Below, in pieces: positions 1 to 8,315 of a stretch of DNA of 9,344 bases (position 1 is the first letter of the stretch; each line of letters begins with the position of its first letter). The notes beneath the pieces were generated by a model. The model saw only the letters and a list, made by a program, of their open reading frames with translations. It did no database searches and had not been told where the DNA came from. Source of the stretch: Acidobacteriota bacterium (GTDB lineage Bacteria; Acidobacteriota; Terriglobia; Terriglobales; Acidobacteriaceae); contig JAJXUS010000051.1 of NCBI GenBank assembly GCA_021782675.1, positions 1-9,344 on the forward strand, read 5' to 3'. Position numbers and translations under genes: made by a program.

Positions 1-1048
1 GCACGCGGATGGCGCCATCCCTTCCCGGTAGAAAGCCTTTGCGCAGCTCGTACTCCATGTTTTCGCCGCGTGCGCGGCGCAGCGCCCAGTCCAGCGTGAT
101 GCCGTTGGCAACAGTGGGCATCAGCGCGATCACATAGCGCAGCGCCCAGGCACGGTCCTGGTACTCCAGATCGACGCCGTAGGTATAGCCGCGCGTGTCG
201 GCCGCATAGTCCCAGGCGCCGTTATTGTCGATGGTCCAATTGGTGAACTGCTGATGGCTGTCGCTCAGTACCGGATTGATGTCCAGCATGTCGGGCAGGC
301 CAAATTTTCCCGCGCGAAGTTCAAACCGCCGCATGGGCACCCGTGTCGCCAGAGCCAGCGGCCCGCGTGCCTGCGGAACCATCGCGTCGGTTAACCCGAT
401 GGTCTGGTGAATCTCGATGTGCGATACGTACGGCGTCAATCCAAGGTTTGGATTGCGCACAACGTCCAGATTGGTGCGCCCCGCCAGGCCCAGGGCCTGG
501 CTCAGGCCGCGGCCGCCCGCACTCTCTTCGTCGTAGAAAATCTCGGTCTCGTAGCGCGGGTTTGGATTGATTGCAAATCCGGTCATTACCGTACCGACGA
601 CCGAAGCCTTGTACTCAAACGGAGCCGTGAAGCTGTTGGGGCCCTGATACGGGGAGTGGAAATTCCCATGCATCTGGTAGATGGTGTTTTCCTGTCCGCT
701 CAGCCACCAGCGCGTGTTGTCAGGATGCGAGAAGAACGTGAGCTGTGTATCGGTCAGCGGTTGCAGCTTGTCGGCAGGGGCTTCAACGGTGGAGGCGCCG
801 CGGGTCTGCGGATCTGTGTCGTACCAATTCCCGTAGATCAGGGCTGCCGGAGGGCTACACGGCATCCGCACCCCTGCAACGAGACGAGGCGTCTGCGGCC
901 CAGCCAGTACCGGGCTGAGGGCCGTGAGCGCACACACCACGAGTTGTAAGCAGCAGGCTGGCAGATGCCACCTTTGACCCCGGACTGGCCGTCGATATTT
1001 TCCAGGTAGAAGCTGGAGGTTCCACCATTCGATTGTGCCTGTTCTCAA
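1..1048 (-). CDS. Carbohydrate-porin-like outer-membrane beta-barrel protein (partial, C-terminus outside window)
   Basis: The minus strand stays open from about 1048 to the left edge, so the 3' end is missing. My translation contains, in order, IYGNWYDTDPQTRG (near 800-840), RWWLSGQENTIYQMHGNF with SPYQGPNSF (near 630-705), RYETEIFYDEESAGGRGLS, LGLAGRTN, PYVSHIEIHQTIGLTD, FELRAGKFGLPDMLDIN, FTNWTIDNNGAWDYAADTRG and WALRYVIALMPTVANGI. Alternating aromatic/polar strands and these motifs match carbohydrate-selective (OprB-type) or 'high-affinity Mn porin'-type outer-membrane porins as I remember them. The substrate cannot be read from sequence. A hydrophobic stretch LQLVVCALTALSPVLA (about 903-950) could be a signal-peptide core. 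No ATG lies upstream of it in this frame. Candidate starts are TTG at 1048 or 1060, or GTG at 940, none with a clear Shine-Dalgarno. The gene follows the permease stop within tens of bases, so it is probably the next cistron. The N-terminus may be misread or frameshifted. Confidence 0.65.
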   Translation of the reverse strand, partial: MRTGTIEWWNLQLLPGKYRRPVRGQRWHLPACCLQLVVCALTALSPVLAGPQTPRLVAGVRMPCSPPAALIYGNWYDTDPQTRGASTVEAPADKLQPLTDTQLTFFSHPDNTRWWLSGQENTIYQMHGNFHSPYQGPNSFTAPFEYKASVVGTVMTGFAINPNPRYETEIFYDEESAGGRGLSQALGLAGRTNLDVVRNPNLGLTPYVSHIEIHQTIGLTDAMVPQARGPLALATRVPMRRFELRAGKFGLPDMLDINPVLSDSHQQFTNWTIDNNGAWDYAADTRGYTYGVDLEYQDRAWALRYVIALMPTVANGITLDWALRRARGENMEYELRKGFLPGRDGAIRV

Positions 1049-1077
1049 AAACCGTCGCAACCCGGCAGAGATGGAAT

Positions 1078-2949
1078 TTACTTCTTCTTCAAATGCCAGG
1101 GAAGATCGACCACGGAGATGCGGTCATTATCCTGCAGCAACAGCCGCGTTTTCAGGATCGCCGCCCGCTGCGTATGCAGAAAATAGTAGTACCAGTGGGT
1201 TTCCAGCAGTTCGGGGACGATCACCACAATCCTGCGGTCGGGCTTATCGTTCGCCAGCTTCACGACATAGTCCACGATAGGACGCACGACAAATCGGTAG
1301 GGTGACTTGAGCGTGATCAACTGGGGAACGGGCATCTTCGACTGCATCGCCGGAGCCTCTACGTACGCGCTCCAGTGATCGCGCAACTCGTCCTTCGTAT
1401 TCTCTTCCAACACCTGCAGCGCCCGGATGTCGTCGGCGAGGCTCATCGCGAAACACAGCGCATCCTTGCCGATACGCGTCCATCCGGTCAGCGGAATCAC
1501 CGCGATGGCCGACATCTGACCGGCCGTATCCAGCGGGGTGGTCGTCACGATCTCGCGGCGCACCGCCACGTAGTGCCGGTGAATGGCATACATGGTCGCC
1601 AGCAGCGTCGGAATGGCCACCACCGTAATCCAGGCGCCTTCGGTGAATTTGGCGACAATCACCACCAGTACCGTAAGCCCGGTGGCTATGCACCCCACCA
1701 GGTTGATCCACATCTTGCCTGTCTTGTGCGGGTCGTCGGACCGTCGCCAGTGCGCGACCATTCCCGCCTGCGACATGGTGAAGGCCAGAAACGCACCGAC
1801 GGCGAACAATGGAATCAGCCGGTCCGTCACGCCGTCAAAGACGGTCAGAAGGATGGCCGTCAGTATGGTCAGCACCACAATGGCTTCGGTGTAGACCAGC
1901 CGTCGGCCGCGGTTGGTGAAAGAGGTCGGCAGGTAGCCATCTTCCGCAATAAAGTGACACACGCGGGGGAAGTCGGCGAAGGCTGTGTTCGCAGAAAATG
2001 TGAGGACCATCAGGATGGATGCGATGGCTGCGTAGTAGAACCAGTTGCGCCCGCTGACCGCCTGCAGCAGCAGCGAGAGAAGACTTTGATACTGCGGCGA
2101 GTTCGGATCAATCGCCGTAATGTGGTAGACCTTCACCAGAAATCCCACGCCGGCCAGCATGGCGGCGAGGGCGGCAATGATAATCCCCAGCGCCATCCGC
2201 GCATTCTTCACCCGGTCATCTTTGAACGATTGCACGCCGTTGCTGACGGCCTCCACGCCCGTCAGCGCGGTGCATCCGCCCGCGAAGGAGCGCAGAAGAA
2301 TCCAAGCTGTCACGCCGGTCATCGCCGGGGGCGCCAGCGGCGGTGGGATCACCGCGTGCGGATGCCCCCCGGCAAGCAGGGTCCGCGCGATGCCGGTAAC
2401 CAGGGCGACGGCCATGCAGCCGAGGAAAAAATATGTCGGCGCCAGGAAGATGGCGCCATTCTCGCGCACACCGCGCAGGTTCGCGATGCTCAGCAGCAGC
2501 AGCGCCGCCAGACACAGCGCCAGCATGTGTGGATGCAGCCGGGGAAACGCGGATACCAGCGCGCCGATTCCGGCGGAGATGCCTACGGCGGCGTCCAGCG
2601 TGTAGTCGATCAGCAGCGCGGCGCCAGCCAGCAGTCCGGGGAAGGTTCCTAGGTTACGTCGCGCCACGGTGTAGGAGCCACCACCACTCGGATACGCTGC
2701 CAGTGTCTGCCGGTACGAGAGAAACACCAGCACGAGCAAGACAATAATGACGCCGGTGATCGGCAGAATGTACCTTGAGCCGGCGACTCCCAGCGGAATC
2801 AGCAGCGTGAGCGCGGCCTCCGGGCCGTACGCCGCCGAGGCCAGTGCATCCAGTCCGAAGACCGAGACGCCTTTCAGTGCACCAATCTGTTCCGCGTCGC
2901 CTTCGGAGGTAGCCAGTGGCCGGCCGAAGAGAAGATTCGCAATATTCAT
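1078..2949 (-). CDS. KimA-like APC-superfamily permease (putative potassium importer)
   Basis: This 623-residue inner-membrane transporter matches the usual length of the KimA (YdaO) group in the APC superfamily. B. subtilis KimA is a proton-coupled high-affinity K+ importer. About twelve membrane helices fill residues 25-460. A soluble C-terminal domain follows, including RRIVVIVPELLETHWYYYFL and ending VVDLPWHLKKK, typical of the group. Residues that, from memory, line the K+ site in KimA are recognisable: D34 and Y41 in the first helix (FGLDALASAAYGPE), Y116 in the IDYTLD segment, and T230 and E233 in CTALTGVE. Two others appear changed: D119 where KimA has Thr and G123 where it has Ser. 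The family also contains members annotated only as amino-acid permeases, so the substrate is inferred. The start is ATG, immediately after the TAA of the upstream MscS-like gene, with no clear Shine-Dalgarno, so translation is probably coupled. The stop is TAA at 1078-1080. Confidence 0.78.
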   Translation of the reverse strand: MNIANLLFGRPLATSEGDAEQIGALKGVSVFGLDALASAAYGPEAALTLLIPLGVAGSRYILPITGVIIVLLVLVFLSYRQTLAAYPSGGGSYTVARRNLGTFPGLLAGAALLIDYTLDAAVGISAGIGALVSAFPRLHPHMLALCLAALLLLSIANLRGVRENGAIFLAPTYFFLGCMAVALVTGIARTLLAGGHPHAVIPPPLAPPAMTGVTAWILLRSFAGGCTALTGVEAVSNGVQSFKDDRVKNARMALGIIIAALAAMLAGVGFLVKVYHITAIDPNSPQYQSLLSLLLQAVSGRNWFYYAAIASILMVLTFSANTAFADFPRVCHFIAEDGYLPTSFTNRGRRLVYTEAIVVLTILTAILLTVFDGVTDRLIPLFAVGAFLAFTMSQAGMVAHWRRSDDPHKTGKMWINLVGCIATGLTVLVVIVAKFTEGAWITVVAIPTLLATMYAIHRHYVAVRREIVTTTPLDTAGQMSAIAVIPLTGWTRIGKDALCFAMSLADDIRALQVLEENTKDELRDHWSAYVEAPAMQSKMPVPQLITLKSPYRFVVRPIVDYVVKLANDKPDRRIVVIVPELLETHWYYYFLHTQRAAILKTRLLLQDNDRISVVDLPWHLKKK

Positions 2950-2952
2950 TTA
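2947..2952 (-). promoter_or_regulatory. TAA-ATG stop/start junction (translational coupling site)
   Basis: The stop of the MscS-TM-like gene (2952-2950) is followed with no spacer by the ATG of the KimA-like permease (2949-2947). No good Shine-Dalgarno precedes this ATG, so ribosomes most likely reinitiate here and tie the two membrane proteins to a similar yield. Confidence 0.65.
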
Positions 2953-3648
2953 GAAGTGACGGACAACTTCATCTTCATGCGCCGGCTTCTCCCGTTCGCG
3001 GTCCAGCGAGCGGGACACCAGGTCGCGCGAGCCCAGGCCGATGGCCAGCGTAAGCGCCAGCACAATGCCCCCGAATAGAATGCCAAAGCCAAGATCCACA
3101 ATGCTGCGCGCGATGCCGAGGTGATCCAGCACCATGGCCGCGGTGAATACCAGCACCAGCCACTTTACCCCCAGGCTCAGCAGCCGCGCATACTGCAGAT
3201 TCATATTGACTGCGTTAATCAGCACGGTCACCGAGAGCACGCGCGCCACGATCAGCCCGACCAGCAGCAGCACCGCTGCGGCAACGATCTTCGAAAGATA
3301 GCCCAGCACGTAAGCAGAGACCCCGATCGCGGATGCAGCATCGAAGGCGGCAATCCCGACAAAAAGCCCCGCCAGCACAACGGCCCAGAACACGACGCGC
3401 GCAATCAGAACGGAGGGCGCACTTGCCGGCAGCAGCTCCGATACATTGGCATAGCGCCACTTTTCCGCACGTACGTCAAAATCAATCGCCGCGAGAATTC
3501 GCCGCGCCGCGGCCGCCAACAGCCACGCAATGCCGATCGAAACCAGCAGAGCCAAGATCAGCGCGACGACGCCCGGCAACAGCGTTGCGATCATAAACAC
3601 CGCGCGATGCAGCGATTGCTGTAATGCCTGATGCACCTGAAACCACAT
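2950..3648 (-). CDS. Small MscS-TM-type membrane protein lacking the cytosolic channel domain
   Basis: This 232-residue protein has five hydrophobic segments, at about residues 17-48, 80-102, 112-140, 157-178 and 183-205. The last (FGILFGGIVLALTLAIGLG) is rich in Gly/Ala, like the pore-lining helix of MscS. It is followed by SRDLVSRSL and a charged tail rich in Glu, Arg and Lys. The pattern of repeated conserved helices ending in GLGxRD is that of the 'conserved TM helix' (MscS_TM/CmpX-like) group, often annotated as mechanosensitive ion channel. The chain stops where the MscS beta domain and vestibule would begin, so gating and pore activity are unproven; an accessory role is possible. The start is ATG with a strong Shine-Dalgarno 10 nt upstream. 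The gene lies 23 nt after the glycosyltransferase gene, and its TAA touches the next ATG. It is probably co-translated with the KimA-like permease. Confidence 0.72.
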   Translation of the reverse strand: MWFQVHQALQQSLHRAVFMIATLLPGVVALILALLVSIGIAWLLAAAARRILAAIDFDVRAEKWRYANVSELLPASAPSVLIARVVFWAVVLAGLFVGIAAFDAASAIGVSAYVLGYLSKIVAAAVLLLVGLIVARVLSVTVLINAVNMNLQYARLLSLGVKWLVLVFTAAMVLDHLGIARSIVDLGFGILFGGIVLALTLAIGLGSRDLVSRSLDREREKPAHEDEVVRHF

Positions 3649-3658
3649 AAGCTGCGAT

Positions 3659-3668
3659 CTCCTTCCTT
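3659..3668 (-). promoter_or_regulatory. Strong Shine-Dalgarno of the MscS-TM-like gene
   Basis: AAGGAAGGAG on the minus strand lies 10 nt before the ATG at 3648-3646, between the stop of the glycosyltransferase-like gene and this start. It is the best ribosome site in the window and probably also feeds the abutting KimA-like gene by reinitiation. Confidence 0.75.
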
Positions 3669-3671
3669 GCG

Positions 3672-4949
3672 TTACGGCTGAAACCGGTCAGGCCAGCGCC
3701 ACCGGGAGACCAGATACGCCTTTTCTGAATCGAATGTGCGGGCCAATTGCTCGATCAGCCCCTGCGCGGCCGCCGGGCCGCCGGCATTTGCCTGTGCCGC
3801 GTAGGACGCCACCCATCCCAGGTAGATCGGAGTCAGCGCGCCGAAGAGATGGTTTCTGCGGATCGAACGCAGCCGATGTGCCAGCGCAAAATCGTAAACA
3901 ATCCGCGCCCACAAGGCATCCGGCATGCGGAAGTCCGCAGGCGGCAGCACCGAAAGCTTTTTGAGCTCCAGCAGCGTGACCGGCGGCAGCACGACCGACC
4001 ATATCTCGCGCAGATTGCGGACGCCCAGCTGAAACGCCTCCACAAAGTGACGGACATCGACGGCCTCGGTCGCGGGCAGGGGATCGCTCGCCGCTCCAAA
4101 GCAGGGAATATCGTGGGAGCCGCGGACCCGCTGCCAGGCTGGCGCTGTGTCCTCCATCTCCAGAAACAGCGGTCCTGCAAGCTGCGCCAGCGCTTCGCTC
4201 AGATCGATGGACTCCGCGAGACGTGGCCGCGCACCCATCCGTACCTGACAAATTTTGAGTCCACGGCTGGCGGCCAGCACCGTGGGAACAGGCTGCCTGT
4301 CTGCGTGACGCGCACCATCCGGCGTCAACCCATTGGCGATCCACGGGAACATCTGTGCGGATGCCGCAAACATGGTGCCCAGCGGGTTCTCGATGCGGGC
4401 GCCGTACAACGCGCGCGTCAGTGGATAAAGAATGCTGCGTGTCACCAGGTCATCGAACGGCCCGCCGGCGTACCACGGCACCACCAGGTCAAAGCCGCCT
4501 TCGGCGGCAGGTTCCATCAGCAGCGCCAGCCGGGGTGCAGGCATCATTTCAGGGTTCAATGCCAGATCGGGATCCAGCAAAACGCAAACGCGGGCTCGCG
4601 CCACAGCCGCCATGGCAGCCATGGGCCGCACGGACGCAGCGTGCGCCAGCCAGGAAACGCCGGCAGGATTGGGCGAAGTCGCCGCCGGAAATGTCTGCAC
4701 GGAAAACGAGCCGGGCTCCCAATCCGCCAGTTCGGCGGACAGCGAAGCTGGCGCGCCCGATCCGCTCTCGCCCGGTACGGCCAGCACAATGGAATAGCCT
4801 CGGCGTAGCGTCTGCGCCGCCTCACGCACTCGCGTGGCCAGCGCAGACAAAGCTTCCGCTTCCGGCAGGACCGGGATACCAACCAGCAGATCCACACCCG
4901 ATCTCACCGTCGGCACCACTGGCTCCCGCGCTGTTTCAACATCCGCCAC
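3672..4949 (-). CDS. GT-A-fold glycosyltransferase-like protein, catalytic motifs partly degenerate
   Basis: This 425-residue cytosolic protein has no signal peptide or membrane segment. The N-terminal half shows a nucleotide-sugar (GT-A) layout: a first strand LLVGIPVL (21-28), a DxD-like motif in LLDPDLALNPE (D126, D128), then FDLVVPWY (153-160) and ILYPLTRALYGARIENPLG (173-191). The C-terminal half, with VRNLREIWSVVLPP, LWARIVYDFALAHRL and YLGWVASY, matches the helical region of bacterial glycosyltransferases related to mannosylglycerate synthase and glucosyl-3-phosphoglycerate synthase, by memory of those families. Several expected motifs look absent: the Gly-Lys-Gly before DxD, the GGE/GGD after QPLG (here GTMF, 191-194), the GxD segment, and the metal-binding His (here GARPR, 239-243). 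It may be inactive or use another chemistry; donor and acceptor are unknown. The start is GTG with GGGGAG 7 nt upstream, 32 nt after treS-mak. Confidence 0.7.
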   Translation of the reverse strand: MADVETAREPVVPTVRSGVDLLVGIPVLPEAEALSALATRVREAAQTLRRGYSIVLAVPGESGSGAPASLSAELADWEPGSFSVQTFPAATSPNPAGVSWLAHAASVRPMAAMAAVARARVCVLLDPDLALNPEMMPAPRLALLMEPAAEGGFDLVVPWYAGGPFDDLVTRSILYPLTRALYGARIENPLGTMFAASAQMFPWIANGLTPDGARHADRQPVPTVLAASRGLKICQVRMGARPRLAESIDLSEALAQLAGPLFLEMEDTAPAWQRVRGSHDIPCFGAASDPLPATEAVDVRHFVEAFQLGVRNLREIWSVVLPPVTLLELKKLSVLPPADFRMPDALWARIVYDFALAHRLRSIRRNHLFGALTPIYLGWVASYAAQANAGGPAAAQGLIEQLARTFDSEKAYLVSRWRWPDRFQP

Positions 4950-4956
4950 TCGTCAT

Positions 4957-4962
4957 CTCCCC
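4957..4962 (-). promoter_or_regulatory. Shine-Dalgarno of the glycosyltransferase-like gene
   Basis: GGGGAG on the minus strand ends 7 nt before the GTG start at 4949-4947. It supports a GTG start close behind the treS-mak reading frame within the same transcript. Confidence 0.72.
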
Positions 4963-4981
4963 GGCGTGGTGCGATTTGTTC

Positions 4982-7900
4982 CTAGCGTGTGTCGCGGTCC
5001 AGCAGCGCCGCAATCCCCGACAGCGGAATCGTTACCCAGTCCGGCCGGCTGTTCAGCTCATACATTAGTTCGTAAAACGCCTTCTCCAGCAAATATAGAT
5101 CGAGCAGTCCGGCGAACGCTTCCGGGTCGCCGGGCACCAGACCGGAGCCATGCATGGTCTCGACATACGCATGCAGAAACTCGGCATTCGCCGACCGCTC
5201 CCACAGTTGCGCCCACGGCTCCAGACGGCTGCGCGACTCTGGCCGCCGCGAGGCGTAGCGCATGAGTGCCGACCAGGCTGCGTAGTCAAAGGAGCGCAAC
5301 ATGCCGGCAACATCTTTCAGTGGCGAATGACGGGCGCGGCGCTCTTCCAGCGATCGCGCCGGCTCGCCCTCAAAATCCAGAATGACAAAATCCGTCTTGA
5401 CCCGCAGCACCTGCCCCAGATGATAGTCGCCATGGATGCGGATCCGCTGTCCAGCCGACGTGAGCTGGCTGGTTGTTCCCAGTACACCCAGAGCGCGCGA
5501 TCGGCGGCTCAGCATCAGCGCACCCATCTCGACCGCGTCATCGGGCAGCGATGAGAGATTGCGCTTCAGATAATCGAACGATCGCGTGGCTTCTTCGTTG
5601 ATCCGCTGGCGCAGGTCGGCCAGATATTCGGCAGAGAGCGGCTCAGGCGTAAATGCCGGGTCTTCGGGCGCCGACGCCAGCGCCAGATGCATCTCCGCCG
5701 TACGCCGCCCCAGCACCGCCGCCGCGTTCAGCGAAACCCCTGCGCGGTCGCAGGCAAAACGGGAGGAGGTCTGTGCCCCCTGCGCGGCGCTCCGTTCGAA
5801 CCGGTTCAGCTCTTCCGGTGGGATTGTCTCGGAGATATTGTTCTCGTAGTAGCGGTCCAGCTCTTCGAGCATCCACTTCCAGCCATCGCCCTCGTTCGCC
5901 ACCAGCCCCTGCAGCATCGCCAGGGTCGTCGGCGCGTCCGGCTCGCGAAGGTATTCGAGCGATCCGCCAAAGGGAGCAATGTGGTGGAAATTCGTCCTGT
6001 CCGTCAGGAAGCGGCCCATCTCACAGTCGGGGTTGATGCCCGCTTCGGGATGCCGGAAGAGCTTCATGATGAGCCGATTGCCGAAGATCAGCGAGGTATT
6101 GCTCTGCTCCGCGGTGCTGCGATGCGGTGCAAGGTCGGCACTGCCGGCTTCCGCACCGAGCATCAGCGCGGGCAGTGAAGCTCCCGGATGTCCGGCCACG
6201 CTGCCATGCTGCATGTGCAGGGCTGCTCCATCGGCAATGGCAGCCAGCAGCGCCGTGCATGTTTTGGGATCGTAGGTGGCGTCGAACAGAACCCCCTGGC
6301 CCGCCGGTGACAGCACCGTGCAGAGAACCGAGCTCGAAGCGTTCTCGCGCAGCGCCTGGGCAGCAGCTCCAAATGCCGTATCGAGCGGAACAAAGTAGCG
6401 CTCATTCGCGCCGGTGGAATATTCAATCCGCACCAGAGCCAGGGTCGCGGTGCTGCCCGGCAACGCACAGCGGTCTGCAATCACCGCATTGCGGATCGTC
6501 ATCGACTTGTTGCCGAACCAGCGCTGGCGCGGGAGATACGCCGGCAGGATCACCTCCTGCAGCTTCCGCAGGTTCTCCTCCTGAAAGAGGCTGGCGGAGT
6601 TTTCCACATCAGACGCGACCAGTGCTCCATCCTCTTCCTGCGGCATGGCCGACTCGCGCGCCGGATGAAGCTCCAGCCAAAGGAACCCATAGGGCCCCAG
6701 CGTGACGGCATACGGCTGCCGCGAGATCGGGGGGAACTCGACATAGCCCAGCATCTCGATCGGCACCATTCCTTCGTACTCGCTCAGGTCCAGTTGCGCG
6801 GGCTGCGCGAATCGCGACAGGTTGGCGACGCACAGCACTTTCTCGTCGCCGTCTTCGCGGATGTACGCCAGGATCTTGCGGTTCGCAGGCTGGAGAAATT
6901 TGAGCGTGCCGCGCCCGAAGACACGGAACAGCTTGCGCAGCGCGATCAGATTGCGCATCCAGTTGAGGAGAGAAGACGGGTCGCCCTGCTGGGCTTCGAC
7001 GTTAACGGCCTCATACCCCCAGATGGGGTCCATGATGACTGGACTGTAGAGCTTGGCGGGCACGGCGCGCGAAAAGCCGTCGTTGCGGTCTCCGGTCCAC
7101 TGCATGGGCGTGCGTACGCCGTTGCGGTCGCCCAGGTAGATGTTGTCGCCCATGCCGATCTCATCGCCGTAGTAGAGAATCGGCGTGCCCGGAAACGAGA
7201 ACAGCAGGCTGTTCAGCAGCTCGATGCGGCGGCGATTGTTGTCCACCAAAGGAGCGAGACGACGGCGGATGCCGATGTTGATGCGCATCCGCGGGTCGGC
7301 GCTGTAGGCAAAGTACATGTAGTCGCGCTCATCGTCGCTGACCATCTCGAGCGTCAGCTCATCATGATTGCGCAGAAACAGGCCCCACTGGCAGTTATCG
7401 GGAATCACCGGGGTCTGCGCCATGATCTCCGTAATCGGCATGCGGTCTTCCTGCCGCAGCGCCATGTACATGCGTGGCATCAGCGGGAAATGGAAGGCCA
7501 TGTGGCACTCATCGCCGTCGGCAAAATACGGACGAACGTCGGCGGGCCATTGGTTCGCCTCGGCAAGGATGATGCGGTTCTCGTAGTGCTCGTCGATCTC
7601 CGCACGAATGCGCTTGATGACGGCATGGGTCTCCGGCAGATTTTCGCAGTTGGTGCCGTCACGTTCTACCAGATAGGGAATTGCATCGATGCGCAGCGCA
7701 TCCACGCCCATGTCCAGCCAGTACCGCATCACCTGCAGCACTTCCTGCAGCACCAGCGGGTTGTCGTAGTTCAGGTCCGGCTGGTGCGAGAAGAAGCGAT
7801 GCCAGAAGTACGCCTTGGCTGCCGGGTCCCAGGTCCAGTTGGACTTTTCGGTGTCGGTGAAGATGATGCGGGCGTCCTTGTATTTCTCGTCGCTGTCGCT

Positions 7901-8308
7901 CCACACATAAAAATCGCGCTCCGGCGAACCGGCCGGCGCATTGCGCGCCCGCTGAAACCACGCGTGCTGGTCTGATGTGTGGTTGACGACAAGCTCGATC
8001 ATCACCTGCAGTCCGCGATCGTGGGCCGCGTGCAGAAACGCCTGAAAGTCCTCAAGCGTCCCGTAGCTGGGGTGCACGGTCAGATAGTCCGCAATGTCGT
8101 AGCCGTCATCGCGCAGTGGTGAGTCAAAGAACGGCAGCAGCCAGAGGCAGGTGACACCCAGCTCCTGCAGATAATCCAGCTTGCTAAGCAGCCCCTGAAA
8201 GTCGCCGATGCCGTCGTTGTTCCCGTCGGCAAATGCTTTGACGTGAAGCTCGTAAATAATGGCGTCTTTAAACCACAGAGGATCCAGCGCGCTGCCCGGC
8301 TGTTTCAA
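4982..8308 (-). CDS. treS: Fused trehalose synthase / maltokinase (TreS-Mak)
   Basis: This 1108-residue cytosolic enzyme is the normal length for the two-domain fusion. Residues 1 to about 550 form a GH13 trehalose synthase, interconverting trehalose and maltose. Visible motifs are WLLPFFDSPLRDDGYDIADY (56-75), VVNHTS (107-112), nucleophile D208 in DALRIDAI, acid/base E250 in ILAEANQW, and D316 in FLRNHDE. A Glu-rich linker leads to the maltokinase from about residue 580, which phosphorylates maltose with ATP to maltose-1-phosphate. Its motifs are RQRWFGNKS (cap domain), NTSLIFGNRLIMKLFR with NPDCEMGRFLT, HGDYHLGQVLR (H959, D961), and ILDFEGEP (D978). The start is TTG, supported by GGGAG 7 nt upstream and by the WFKDAIIYE core beginning at residue 12. 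The gene lies 62 nt after glgE, whose substrate it makes. No key residue is missing. The symbol covers only the first half of the fusion. Confidence 0.96.
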   Translation of the reverse strand: MKQPGSALDPLWFKDAIIYELHVKAFADGNNDGIGDFQGLLSKLDYLQELGVTCLWLLPFFDSPLRDDGYDIADYLTVHPSYGTLEDFQAFLHAAHDRGLQVMIELVVNHTSDQHAWFQRARNAPAGSPERDFYVWSDSDEKYKDARIIFTDTEKSNWTWDPAAKAYFWHRFFSHQPDLNYDNPLVLQEVLQVMRYWLDMGVDALRIDAIPYLVERDGTNCENLPETHAVIKRIRAEIDEHYENRIILAEANQWPADVRPYFADGDECHMAFHFPLMPRMYMALRQEDRMPITEIMAQTPVIPDNCQWGLFLRNHDELTLEMVSDDERDYMYFAYSADPRMRINIGIRRRLAPLVDNNRRRIELLNSLLFSFPGTPILYYGDEIGMGDNIYLGDRNGVRTPMQWTGDRNDGFSRAVPAKLYSPVIMDPIWGYEAVNVEAQQGDPSSLLNWMRNLIALRKLFRVFGRGTLKFLQPANRKILAYIREDGDEKVLCVANLSRFAQPAQLDLSEYEGMVPIEMLGYVEFPPISRQPYAVTLGPYGFLWLELHPARESAMPQEEDGALVASDVENSASLFQEENLRKLQEVILPAYLPRQRWFGNKSMTIRNAVIADRCALPGSTATLALVRIEYSTGANERYFVPLDTAFGAAAQALRENASSSVLCTVLSPAGQGVLFDATYDPKTCTALLAAIADGAALHMQHGSVAGHPGASLPALMLGAEAGSADLAPHRSTAEQSNTSLIFGNRLIMKLFRHPEAGINPDCEMGRFLTDRTNFHHIAPFGGSLEYLREPDAPTTLAMLQGLVANEGDGWKWMLEELDRYYENNISETIPPEELNRFERSAAQGAQTSSRFACDRAGVSLNAAAVLGRRTAEMHLALASAPEDPAFTPEPLSAEYLADLRQRINEEATRSFDYLKRNLSSLPDDAVEMGALMLSRRSRALGVLGTTSQLTSAGQRIRIHGDYHLGQVLRVKTDFVILDFEGEPARSLEERRARHSPLKDVAGMLRSFDYAAWSALMRYASRRPESRSRLEPWAQLWERSANAEFLHAYVETMHGSGLVPGDPEAFAGLLDLYLLEKAFYELMYELNSRPDWVTIPLSGIAALLDRDTR

Positions 8309-8315
8309 AGCGCAT

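Noticed and set aside
407..949. Plus-strand open frame of 180 codons over the porin region
   Set aside because: The minus strand in the same place encodes clear beta-barrel porin motifs; the plus-strand translation has no recognisable domain.
1375..2652. Plus-strand open frame of 425 codons opposite the permease
   Set aside because: Composition is dominated by His, Gln, Arg and Gly with no hydrophobic core; it mirrors the codons of the membrane protein on the other strand.
3747..4808. Plus-strand open frame of 353 codons opposite the glycosyltransferase-like gene
   Set aside because: Arg/Gln/His-rich low-information translation, no start signal, fully explained by the family-matching gene on the minus strand.
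6665..7975. Long plus-strand open frame (436 codons) opposite treS
   Set aside because: It is antisense to the catalytic GH13 domain, has no recognisable fold or Shine-Dalgarno, and is rich in Val, Gln, Arg and His as expected for a mirror frame of high-GC coding DNA.
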